Origin: an uncultured Prevotellaceae bacterium
GTDB taxonomy: Bacteria > Bacteroidota > Bacteroidia > Bacteroidales > Bacteroidaceae
Length of the DNA stretch: 64,000 nt
Direction of reading: 5' to 3'
Assembly: GCA_902779745.1 (NCBI GenBank)
Contig: CACZCT010000014.1
Location: 1-64,000 of the forward strand
Positions within the stretch are counted from its first letter, which is position 1. Each line of letters starts with the position of its first letter. This document shows positions 28,085-35,360 of the stretch, one piece after another. A model generated the notes under the pieces. The model was not told the DNA's origin. It worked only from the letters and a program-made list of their open reading frames with translations, and made no database searches. Position numbers and translations under genes: made by a program.

Positions 28085-28906
28085 TCAATTAAACAGCACT
28101 CTCTGCCACTTCATGCCTTGCTGGGCGGTTGAGCCGTCGGTGTTCTGGCGCAGAGCGTTCCATACCATCTGGCCGTTGGCGATGCTGGCAATTTCCCACC
28201 ATTCGCGCAGTTCGTCTTCGCCCTGATTCTTCCAGCGCGTAGCCAGCAGCGTGCCGTCCACAAAGTAATCCTGGAACTCACGCGTGGTAACAGCTTCCCA
28301 CTCGCCTACGTCATTCTTACGCCAGTACTTGTAGGTGCCGTCGGCAAAGAACTCCAGTCGTGCATTAGCGTCGTTGAAGGTTTCAATGCCCGTCAGTTCC
28401 GTACACTCCCACAGGCCGAGAACTGACTCGGAGTAGTCGGAAGTAACTTTCGTGAAGCGGAGCTGCATTTCTGTGACTTTGATTACTTGGTCGTTGCGAA
28501 TCACGGTGTGCTTGTACGCGCAGGCCATCTCGTCAGCGGTAATAGAAGTGACGACGTACTCGTTGATTATCGTATTAATTTTCGTGGGATGGTCGGTGAG
28601 GGTCACTTTATTGCCGTCGATTAAGGCTTCGTATTCGCGAGCGGGACTCCATTTGACAGCCGGACCAGCATAGTCGGCCTTCGACTCGCTGACGTATGCC
28701 ATGGTAGCTGAGGGGAAGGTAAGTACAGTCTTGTCGTTTGTCAGTGCAGGTCTGCCGTCAATGTCAGAAATTATCCACTTTCCGATAATCTTCTCAGAGA
28801 GGTTATTGATGTTAGAGTCTTTATCATCGTTGCTACAAGATGTGAAGACCATAGCGCCGCAAATCAGGATGGCGACCATCATCCATAATACCTTTCTTGC
28901 TTTCAT
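28085..28906 (-). CDS. Lipocalin-like lipoprotein
   Basis: 273 residues. The signal peptide has a good lipobox (VFTSC), so it is predicted to be a lipid-anchored envelope protein. Two consecutive segments each contain a lipocalin-type G-K/L-W motif (IIGKWIISDIDG and VLGLWECTELTG), suggesting two small beta-barrel domains in tandem. An in-frame ATG 24 nt upstream is possible, but the chosen ATG gives a standard signal peptide. The ligand is unknown. Confidence 0.65.
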   Translation of the reverse strand: MKARKVLWMMVAILICGAMVFTSCSNDDKDSNINNLSEKIIGKWIISDIDGRPALTNDKTVLTFPSATMAYVSESKADYAGPAVKWSPAREYEALIDGNKVTLTDHPTKINTIINEYVVTSITADEMACAYKHTVIRNDQVIKVTEMQLRFTKVTSDYSESVLGLWECTELTGIETFNDANARLEFFADGTYKYWRKNDVGEWEAVTTREFQDYFVDGTLLATRWKNQGEDELREWWEIASIANGQMVWNALRQNTDGSTAQQGMKWQRVLFN

Positions 28907-28951
28907 GCTTATTGTTAGATTTTGTTTCACTTTCTGATATTCTTTCGACTA

Positions 28952-28983
28952 CAAAGATATACAAAATTTCAGCAACAACCAAA
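28952..28983 (-). promoter_or_regulatory. Promoter of the lipocalin-like lipoprotein gene
   Basis: TATCTTTG (28959-28952) with TTTG (28983-28980) exactly 20 nt upstream on the minus strand. Confidence 0.6.
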
Positions 28984-29091
28984 TATTTTGTGATTCTATC
29001 GAACAACGCCCCTCTTTTTTATATGATTAACAAAACCCCCTTCTTCGTTAACCTGTAGATTTGAGATGTAGACTTTTCCTCAAAAAACAAA

Positions 29092-29214
29092 GGGATGCCT
29101 TCTCTGCTTTATTCCAATGCCTGTTATGGGGGTAAAGGAATGCCTCCCATGGGGGTATAGGAGGCATTGGAATGAAGTGTGGGAGATATCCGAACAAGTG
29201 ATAGAAGGCATCCC
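29092..29214. repeat. Nested inverted repeats with a 23-bp tandem duplication
   Basis: Three arm pairs lie inside one another. Outer 12 bp: GGGATGCCTTCT 29092-29103 with AGAAGGCATCCC 29203-29214. Middle 11 bp: ATTCCAATGCC 29111-29121 with GGCATTGGAAT 29163-29173. Inner 9 bp: AATGCCTCC 29139-29147 with GGAGGCATT 29160-29168. The left side carries two adjacent 23-bp copies (29116-29138 and 29139-29161) that differ at four positions. Because the middle and inner pairs share a right arm, they are mutually exclusive. No convincing gene covers 28984-29516. Confidence 0.7.
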
Positions 29215-29251
29215 CGTGTTTTCACCAGCAGATTTTAATAATGGTGACAGT

Positions 29252-29308
29252 GACAGATATCTTTGGATAGACGGTTACATGGTTACAGTTGTAACCGTAA
29301 CCGTTTTT
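29252..29308 (+). promoter_or_regulatory. -7-like box followed by a nested GGTTAC hairpin and T-run
   Basis: TATCTTTG-like sequence lies near 29258-29265. It is followed by CGGTTAC (29272-29278), AT, GGTTAC (29281-29286), loop AGTT, GTAACC (29291-29296), GTAACCG (29297-29303) and TTTTT (29304-29308). The hairpin is 13 bp with a 2-nt bulge and sits where transcription would begin, so this could be an operator, a very short terminated RNA, or a chance palindrome. Confidence 0.4.
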
Positions 29309-29477
29309 CCCAAGTTTGTATAAGATGTTTGCGAAGTTTGGACGCCCATACGAAGTGAATGGAGCGTTCAAATGGGGCGTTTGTAAGCCGCAAATGGGCA
29401 AAATGGTGTACTCCAGTCGGCAGGTCACTGTTTTAAAAAAAAGAAGTCGTATTGTTCCTGTTCTCAGATATAATTAT

Positions 29478-29485
29478 TATCTTTG
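29478..29485 (+). promoter_or_regulatory. -7 box of the 29517 gene
   Basis: TATCTTTG, 31 nt before the ATG; no TTTG at the standard 20-nt distance, although ATTG occurs at 29451-29454. Confidence 0.5.
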
Positions 29486-29516
29486 TCGACTGATACAGAT
29501 AATCAAACAGATACAT

Positions 29517-30026
29517 ATGAGAAAACTAGTTACACTGGCCGTTGTCATGATGATGGCGATGACGGCAACATACGCCCAGAAGCGTACAAGTTACAAGTTC
29601 ACGTTTAAGTATGCCATTGAAATTGAGTCGCAAGATGAAGTTAACTGCGACGTCTTGTTCGAGATTGTTGACAAACCAGGAGAGACTCCGTATATCAACC
29701 TGGTCAACAATGCGGACAATGACATTGAACGCGAGGAGTTGAAACCTGTCGTCGTATATAAGGAAAACGACAATAGCGTTTTCTTCTTTAAGGAGGATGG
29801 TTCCGAGTTTTACCATCTCAGTATGTCGGCCAAGGGCGGTGATGCCCCCATCTGCATCTTGCTTGTGATGGAAAATGATGACAACGGTACGCCAAAGCCC
29901 CAATATGGTTTTAGCAACGAAGAAGGCACACCCGATAACGCAGAGTGTGCCGCCACCTTCAAGGTCTTTACTGATAATGTGAAGGCTAATGCACTGAACA
30001 ACTTTACTGTCAAGACCCTTCAGTAA
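29517..30026 (+). CDS. Hypothetical exported protein
   Basis: 169 residues with a signal peptide (MRKLVTLAVVMMMAMTATYAQ). The mature chain is acidic, with many short strands and Asp/Asn-rich turns, suggesting a small beta-sandwich, but I recognise no family. The reading frame is open for 67 codons further upstream, but those codons cross the promoter and have no signal-like sequence, so the ATG at 29517 is chosen. A strong terminator follows. Confidence 0.65.
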   Translation: MRKLVTLAVVMMMAMTATYAQKRTSYKFTFKYAIEIESQDEVNCDVLFEIVDKPGETPYINLVNNADNDIEREELKPVVVYKENDNSVFFFKEDGSEFYHLSMSAKGGDAPICILLVMENDDNGTPKPQYGFSNEEGTPDNAECAATFKVFTDNVKANALNNFTVKTLQ

Positions 30027-30035
30027 GACGAAGTG

Positions 30036-30083
30036 TCTTGCCCTGAAAAACGTTGAATCAAAACAACGTTTTTCAGGGCAAGA
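30036..30083. terminator. Strong bidirectional terminator between convergent genes
   Basis: A perfect 19-bp stem, CTTGCCCTGAAAAACGTTG (30037-30055) with its complement at 30064-30082, loop of 8 nt, extendable by one A-T pair. It lies between the small exported protein gene and the convergent ypfJ-like gene. Confidence 0.8.
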
Positions 30084-30096
30084 TAATAGGGGGAGG

Positions 30097-30981
30097 TTAC
30101 AACTCTGAGTCAGAACACTGGAAGGTGTTTCCCTTGGTGATGTCACCCGTCTCCAGTCCGAGTTTGAACCACTTCATACGCTGTTTACTGGTGCCGTGGT
30201 TGAACGACTCCGGAACGGCATAACCGCGTGCCTTCTTCTGCAGATAGTCATCACCGATAACTTGGGCACAGTTGATGGCTTCCTCGATGTCACCGTCCTC
30301 CAAAGAGCCGAAGCGCTTGTTGTCATGATGTGCCCATACGCCAGCATAGAAGTCAGCAAGTAGTTCGAGGCGCACACTGAGTTTGTTGGCCTCTGCCTGT
30401 GGGAGTTTTGCCATCTGTTCATGGACTTTCTGCAACGTGCCTGTGAGATACTCTACATGGTGACCTACCTCATGGGCGATGACATAGGCATAGGCGAAGT
30501 CACCATCAGCACCTAATGATTTCTTCATCGTGGTGAAGAACGAGAGGTCGATATACAGTTTCTGGTCACCTGAGCAATAGAAGGGACCCATAGCAGCCGA
30601 TCCCTGTCCGCAGGCTGTCTGCGTACCGTCAGTATAGAGTACCATCGTAGGCACCTGGTACTGTGCGCCATTCTGTTTGAAGATCTCCGTCCATACATCC
30701 TCTGTACCAGCCAGGATCTGTGTGGAGAACTTCGCCAGTTCCTGCTCCTCCTGTGTGAACTCCCGCTGACCATCCGTCACTTCGGTATTCGTGCCGGATA
30801 GTGAGCCCAGTCCACCGTTCTGCACTTCCTGCATCACGGCACTCACAGGGTCACCGCCTGTCAGCCAAGCCATTAAGGCTACTATGATAATACCACCGAT
30901 TCCCAGACCGGCCTTTGCGCCACCGCTCATACCACGGCGGTCTTCTACATTGGAGCTTTCGCGTCTTCCGTCTAATCTCAT
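30097..30981 (-). CDS. ypfJ: YpfJ-type neutral zinc metallopeptidase
   Basis: 294 residues, membrane-anchored by a helix at about 26-42 (GLGIGGIIIVALMAWL) after the conserved N-terminal MRLDGRRESSNVEDRRG. The zinc motif AHEVGHH at residues 169-175 and the downstream ELLADFYAGVWAHH near 207-220 are typical of the family (PF04228). Its substrate is unknown. It has a -7 box (31021-31014) about 33 nt upstream. Confidence 0.9.
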   Translation of the reverse strand: MRLDGRRESSNVEDRRGMSGGAKAGLGIGGIIIVALMAWLTGGDPVSAVMQEVQNGGLGSLSGTNTEVTDGQREFTQEEQELAKFSTQILAGTEDVWTEIFKQNGAQYQVPTMVLYTDGTQTACGQGSAAMGPFYCSGDQKLYIDLSFFTTMKKSLGADGDFAYAYVIAHEVGHHVEYLTGTLQKVHEQMAKLPQAEANKLSVRLELLADFYAGVWAHHDNKRFGSLEDGDIEEAINCAQVIGDDYLQKKARGYAVPESFNHGTSKQRMKWFKLGLETGDITKGNTFQCSDSEL

Positions 30982-31056
30982 ATTTCTTATGTTTTTAGGT
31001 TTCTATTTGTTTGCAAAGATACAAAAAAATGAGAATTGGAAATTGAAAATTGAAAA

Positions 31057-31620
31057 TTATTTTCCGAAAACGACAGAATAAACGTAGTTTTTCTCTTCAC
31101 AGACCACTGTTTCAATCTCTTCCGTTCCTGTCAATACCTCTTTCATGCTACGTCCACCGATACCCTCACCAATGAGTTTCAATAATGCTTCCTTGCGTGT
31201 CCAGAGTTTCGTGAATGTCAGGGCTGGATTTTCAGAACGAGTAATCTGCCGGGCTTCGTCATCGTTCATGGTATAGTTTACCAGACTTTCTTTATATTCA
31301 CGGACGCTCTCAACATCTACTCCTACAGGGCGGTCACTGATGGCACAGATGACAGCCTCACGGCAATGGCTGATGTTGAAGTGGATGTGGGGAAAACCGG
31401 CAAGCACGGGTTTCCCGTGTTCCCCATACTCAAAGACGGGCTTCTTCGTGATACCGTATTCCTTCTTCAGTCCCTCGCACAACAGCAAGTAGGCTGCCGC
31501 GCAGGTCTTACGTCCCTGTTCGTGTTTGAACTTCAATGCCTGTTCCCTCCTTTGGTCAGACAATAACGGCAGTGCCGCTTCGAAGTTGAAACGGGCGATA
31601 TCGTCATTCAGGTAGAGCAT
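31057..31620 (-). CDS. 4'-phosphopantetheinyl transferase superfamily protein
   Basis: 188 residues. It activates carrier proteins by transferring phosphopantetheine from CoA. Motifs: HFNISHC (80-86), GVDVESV (100-106) and WTRKEALLKLIGEG (140-153), with Asp102 and Glu143 as likely metal ligands. An in-frame ATG 156 nt upstream would lie deep inside rmuC and adds unrelated sequence, so the ATG at 31620 is used; it overlaps rmuC by 17 nt. It is Sfp-like in length and may serve fatty-acid or secondary-metabolite carriers. Confidence 0.87.
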   Translation of the reverse strand: MLYLNDDIARFNFEAALPLLSDQRREQALKFKHEQGRKTCAAAYLLLCEGLKKEYGITKKPVFEYGEHGKPVLAGFPHIHFNISHCREAVICAISDRPVGVDVESVREYKESLVNYTMNDDEARQITRSENPALTFTKLWTRKEALLKLIGEGIGGRSMKEVLTGTEEIETVVCEEKNYVYSVVFGK

Positions 31621-32797
31621 CTGGTCTTTCTTCTGCTTTTGGAATACGGCGGTTGGGATTCTCCTTGCCTCCGAGGTCGATGAGTTCCCTGCCTTTCTGT
31701 ACCACACTCTGTCGGCCTGTAAACAGTTTATTGCCTGCCGCCTCGTATGCCCGATGTGCCAGGTCCAGTTGTTCACCCACTTTCTGGTAACGCTGGATGA
31801 AGTCGCCCAAACGGTCGAGCAGTTGTTCTGCGATGCCGAACACCTTCTCCTGATTCTCTGCCTGCTGGTTCTGCACCCATGCGATATGAATCATGTGGAG
31901 GATGCCTAGGAGATTCTGCTCTCCCGTCACAAAGACCTTCTTCTCGAAGGCTTCGCGCCATAGGGTAGGATCGTTGGCTAGGGCGAGTTGCAGTGACGAT
32001 TCAAAGGGTACGAACATGATGACGAAATCCACCGTCTCACGTCCGTTCTTGATATACTTCGAATAGTCCTTACGTGCCAGTTCGTTCACATGGCTGCGTA
32101 CACTCTTGATATGTTCCTGCAGATAGCGGTCCTTCTCTTCCGGTGTCTTCGCATTCACATATTTCTCATAAGCCACGAGCGACACTTTCGAGTCGACGAT
32201 GGCATCCTGTCCCTGCGGATAATGGAGGATGACATCCGGTTGCATCTCCTTGCCTGTATCCTCGTTCTTCAACGGTCGTCCCAGCTCGTCGCGCAACCGC
32301 GCTTGTACCTCATAGTGGATCCCCTCCGTGAGTCCCTGCGAGGCAAGCAGGTCGCCCAGGATGATCTCGCCCATGTTGCCGCTCACCTTATTGTCACGAC
32401 GTAACACGTTGGTAAGGCTCTCTGCCTTCTCACCGAGTTGCTGTGTCTGCTGCATCATCTGTATCATCTGTTCACGGAAGGAGGCGGAATGGGCGGCACT
32501 CTCCTTCTGGTTCTCATGAATCGCCTTCTGCATATTCGTGATGGCATCCTTCAGCGGCTGGGTGATAGAGCCAAGATTCTCCTTGTTTTCCTCCTTCAAC
32601 CGCTGTGCCTGCGCATTAGCTAACAACATACCCATGTCGTGCAGTTGTTCTTTAGTGGTCTTCATCATCTCTACCTCAGTCTCTTTCTTCGCCAGTGCCA
32701 CACGCAGGACATCCAGCCGTTTGTCCATCACTACATAGAGGATGACAGCCCCGATGGCTATTCCTATAATAACAGATAATACTATCCCAATCATCAT
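31604..32797 (-). CDS. rmuC: DNA recombination protein RmuC
   Basis: 397 residues. An N-terminal membrane helix (about 4-24) is followed by a coiled coil (about 28-130), then the RmuC nuclease-like domain with GNMGEIILGDLLASQGL near 140-156 and DAIVDSKVSLVAYEKY near 215-230. RmuC limits DNA rearrangements at inverted repeats in E. coli. Its own promoter lies upstream at 32858-32827, and the phosphopantetheinyl transferase overlaps its 3' end. Confidence 0.92.
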   Translation of the reverse strand: MMIGIVLSVIIGIAIGAVILYVVMDKRLDVLRVALAKKETEVEMMKTTKEQLHDMGMLLANAQAQRLKEENKENLGSITQPLKDAITNMQKAIHENQKESAAHSASFREQMIQMMQQTQQLGEKAESLTNVLRRDNKVSGNMGEIILGDLLASQGLTEGIHYEVQARLRDELGRPLKNEDTGKEMQPDVILHYPQGQDAIVDSKVSLVAYEKYVNAKTPEEKDRYLQEHIKSVRSHVNELARKDYSKYIKNGRETVDFVIMFVPFESSLQLALANDPTLWREAFEKKVFVTGEQNLLGILHMIHIAWVQNQQAENQEKVFGIAEQLLDRLGDFIQRYQKVGEQLDLAHRAYEAAGNKLFTGRQSVVQKGRELIDLGGKENPNRRIPKAEERPDALPE

Positions 32798-32826
32798 TCC
32801 ATTTTGTTGTTAATACGACTTCGTCG

Positions 32827-32858
32827 CAAAGATACAACAAATTTCATAACATACCAAA
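32827..32858 (-). promoter_or_regulatory. Promoter of rmuC
   Basis: TATCTTTG (32834-32827) with TTTG (32858-32855) exactly 20 nt upstream on the minus strand. Confidence 0.6.
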
Positions 32859-32886
32859 TTTAATTCTTCACTAATTATATATTTTC

Positions 32887-33492
32887 TTACAGAATGTATT
32901 CGAAGCAGTCGAAATGGATGAATCCCATTGCTTCGAGTTGCTTGCGACTTTCAGCAATGTCGGCTTCTGAATTATAGTCTGGAATATGGGGCAGACGGAT
33001 GGTTACTTTCTGAACGTCCTCATGTGCAGAAAGCCAACGGAGATTCTCAATCACCTGGGAGTTGTCGACAGAGGTGTATTGACGGTAGATATCAGGATTC
33101 ATGTCCTTGACATCAATATAATAATGATGGATGAAGGGAGTCACAGCCTCCAGATGTCTGCGGTTCACATTCAGTGAGGTCTCTATGTAGATGTGCCATT
33201 CCACAGGCATCAGTTTGCAGAAACTGATGATCTCGTCACTTCTCAACAACGGTTCTCCTCCTCCGAAGGTAATACCTCCGCCAGTTGCCTTAAAATAGAG
33301 GTCGTCCACCATTGCCTGGTTCAAGATATCCTGTGCATCCATCTGTCGCCACACGCCGTCGGGCCTCAGGCACTGCTTGTTCAAGCAGTATTTACAGCGC
33401 AACGGACAGCCGTGGAATGCCACCAAGGTAGTGACACCCTGTCCGTCTGTAACCAGACGATGGCGACAGATGCCTATCAATGGGGCTTTCAT
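32887..33492 (-). CDS. Radical SAM protein, glycyl-radical-activase-like
   Basis: 201 residues. The CxxxCxxC cluster motif is at Cys29, Cys33 and Cys36 (HGCPLRCKYC), and a GGGITFGGGEP segment near 72-82 is the SAM-binding motif of PflA-type activases. No extra ferredoxin-like cluster domain is seen, and no glycyl radical enzyme is encoded in the window. The ATG at 33492 is chosen because it lies 1 nt after the stop of the Cys-rich upstream gene; a start 63 nt upstream would overlap that gene. The short length and coupling to a Cys-rich partner are unusual. Confidence 0.82.
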   Translation of the reverse strand: MKAPLIGICRHRLVTDGQGVTTLVAFHGCPLRCKYCLNKQCLRPDGVWRQMDAQDILNQAMVDDLYFKATGGGITFGGGEPLLRSDEIISFCKLMPVEWHIYIETSLNVNRRHLEAVTPFIHHYYIDVKDMNPDIYRQYTSVDNSQVIENLRWLSAHEDVQKVTIRLPHIPDYNSEADIAESRKQLEAMGFIHFDCFEYIL

Positions 33493-33493
33493 T

Positions 33494-33898
33494 TCAATTG
33501 GAACACTTCTTCTCTGTCGAGGAATCCGTATCGACACATACGACATCACCAGCAAGTTCCATCATGCCATCGACCTGCTCCAGTTTTCTGATACTGTCGC
33601 TATCCACCACTAATTGTTGCTGGTCCTTCCCGGCATTCGGGTCTTTCACTTTGTTGGTACAGCCTGTCAAGGCGAAAAGCCCTGCAGAGAGCCCCACGAC
33701 AGCCACTGCCTTGCCCAGTTGCCTGCGAATGTCCAACTGTTGTTCGATATACCTCACTTCTGCCTCGCAAGCCGGACAGGTGCCGCGACACTCGCCCTGA
33801 TGATGACACTCACGCGGCTCATACTTAATCTCATTGGCATCAGCCACCTGCTTACGGATGGTCTTCAGCACACTGCAAATAGTCTTTCCTTTTGTCAT
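33494..33898 (-). CDS. Small Cys-rich lipoprotein-like protein coupled to the radical SAM gene
   Basis: 134 residues, no family name that I can give with certainty. N-terminal helix KTICSVLKTIRKQVAD, then a Cys cluster ECHHQGECRGTCPACE (Cys31, 37, 41, 44), in which Cys37-41-44 repeats the CxxxCxxC spacing of radical SAM enzymes. A hydrophobic segment at 62-78 ends in LTGC (Cys80), like a lipobox but far from the N-terminus. The tail is acidic. A metal- or Fe-S-binding role, or being the substrate of the neighbouring enzyme, is inference. The -7 box is at 33930-33923. Confidence 0.65.
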   Translation of the reverse strand: MTKGKTICSVLKTIRKQVADANEIKYEPRECHHQGECRGTCPACEAEVRYIEQQLDIRRQLGKAVAVVGLSAGLFALTGCTNKVKDPNAGKDQQQLVVDSDSIRKLEQVDGMMELAGDVVCVDTDSSTEKKCSN

Positions 33899-34019
33899 AG
33901 TCTTCAGTTATTGATTCCGATGCAAAGTTACAAAAAAAAAATCATTTTGTCAAGAGGCGCAGTGCAATTGACACACGAGTAACTCTTAATTCTTTGATAG
34001 TCAGCAAGATGTAATTAGC

Positions 34020-34050
34020 ATCCTCCTTTAGCAAGATTAGAAAGGAGGAT
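34020..34050 (+). promoter_or_regulatory. Hairpin covering an AGGAGG sequence before the SIR2-TIR gene
   Basis: ATCCTCCTTT (34020-34029) pairs perfectly with AAAGGAGGAT (34041-34050) around an 11-nt loop. The right arm contains AGGAGG, a full Shine-Dalgarno core, rare in this phylum. If used for translation it would be hidden in the stem. An 8-bp direct repeat AGCAAGAT occurs at 34003 and 34030. I found no convincing -7 box for the operon in 33931-34019. Confidence 0.5.
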
Positions 34051-34074
34051 TCTGAAAATACGAGACAATGGGAT

Positions 34075-35331
34075 TTGCTCGTGACACGCCTGATTGAGGG
34101 GAACGTCATCCCTGTGATTGGACCAGGGTTCTTGGTGGACGACGAGAAGGGCAGTAATCCGCATCAAATACTGATAGACGACTTGGCGGAGGCCTATGAG
34201 ATCAGTTCACATCCGAAGTCGTTCTCGGAGTTGCTGTACGACAAGAACTTCGATGCAAACGATCGAAAGAACATCTACGCCATGTTGGGCGACGCGTTCA
34301 GCCAGCCACTGTTCCAGCCTTCCCAACTACTGAAACGGTTGCTAGGCAGCAAGAGATTTCCCTTTGTGATTACCACTTCATTCACTCCCGTGGTGGAGGA
34401 TACGATGAAGGAGGTCTGGGGTTCCGATCTTGTTCGTGTGATGAAGTTTACAAACGACCCGTCGCATAACGATGACATCAGCACCAAGAGCGATATCAAC
34501 AAGCCGACGGTGTACTATATGTTTGGCAAGGTGTGTCGCTCGGAGAAGAAGTATGTGGTCACCGACTATGACATGCTGTCATTCTGCCGCTCGTGGCTGA
34601 GTTCAGCAGAGCGACCGCAGAACCTGGCCGCTGAGTTGCAGTCAAAATACCTGCTCATTATGGGTAATGGCTTCTCGGACTGGTTAAGCCGCTTTGTGTG
34701 TTTCTCGCTGAAGGGTAAGATAGACAGCCAGCCTATAGGCATGGTGGTAGACCCCATCGCTGAGGATAGTTTCCTGCAGTTCATGAAGCGCATTGATGCT
34801 TTTACGCAGTTCAATGCCGAGGAGGTGGTGGACAAGATGGAGCATCTGGTGGCTGAGCGTGAGGCCGAACTGCAGAAGACGCGTTTCAACTCGCCGCAGC
34901 AAAACACGGATGTCTTTATCAGTTATTCACGGGCCGATGCCGAGGTGACGGCCCAACTGTACGAGGCCCTGACGGCACGCGGCATCAATGTGTGGTATGA
35001 TCGCAACAGCATTAGCATGGGGGGTAACTTCATGAACGAGATCGTTGCCGGTATCCGCAGTACGAAACTCTTCGTGCCTATCATGACCAAGAATATCCAG
35101 GCGCAGAGCAATGAATATCATCCCTACCGCACGGAGTGGAAGACAGCCATCGACCTGGCATCGGGCTATGGACGTACTTTCATCGTCCCCGTTAGCGAGA
35201 AAGACTTCGATTTCTATGGCAGTAATATCCCCGACGAGCTGAAAGCCTGTAATGCTTATCTCTACGAAGCTGACAAGCCGGACTTTGGGGTGTTTGTCGA
35301 TGAGATAGAGAAACTGCTGGCTAAGATATAG
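34075..35331 (+). CDS. SIR2-like/TIR fusion protein (candidate NAD-consuming immune effector)
   Basis: 418 residues from a TTG. The N-terminal part (1 to about 230) is SIR2-like: VIPVIGPGFL (11-20), TTSFTPVVED (100-109), YMFGK (148-152), VVTDYDML and LLIMGNGFSDW (193-203). The usual catalytic Asn of TTNxD and the His of the HG motif are Ser and Phe here, so SIR2 catalysis looks lost. A TIR domain follows (277-418: DVFISYSRAD, then VWYDRN, candidate catalytic Glu354 in YRTEW). TIR domains commonly hydrolyse NAD or make signalling nucleotides. The frame is open upstream, encoding RQWDLL just before the TTG, so the true start may be an ACG at 34060 or other rare codon. First gene of a three-gene operon, 29 nt before the STAND gene. 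Confidence 0.8.
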   Translation: MLVTRLIEGNVIPVIGPGFLVDDEKGSNPHQILIDDLAEAYEISSHPKSFSELLYDKNFDANDRKNIYAMLGDAFSQPLFQPSQLLKRLLGSKRFPFVITTSFTPVVEDTMKEVWGSDLVRVMKFTNDPSHNDDISTKSDINKPTVYYMFGKVCRSEKKYVVTDYDMLSFCRSWLSSAERPQNLAAELQSKYLLIMGNGFSDWLSRFVCFSLKGKIDSQPIGMVVDPIAEDSFLQFMKRIDAFTQFNAEEVVDKMEHLVAEREAELQKTRFNSPQQNTDVFISYSRADAEVTAQLYEALTARGINVWYDRNSISMGGNFMNEIVAGIRSTKLFVPIMTKNIQAQSNEYHPYRTEWKTAIDLASGYGRTFIVPVSEKDFDFYGSNIPDELKACNAYLYEADKPDFGVFVDEIEKLLAKI

Positions 35332-35360
35332 CCCTTTTCGAACAAAGACAAGTACGTGAT

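Noticed and set aside
29117..29323. Small plus-strand frame with a Val/Thr-rich end over the palindromes
   Set aside because: Its composition follows directly from the inverted repeats (GGTTAC, ATGGGGG), it crosses a promoter-like box and has no signal or domain; more likely non-coding.
29316..29516. Upstream extension of the 29517 exported protein
   Set aside because: It lies across the -7 box and would bury the signal peptide inside the protein.
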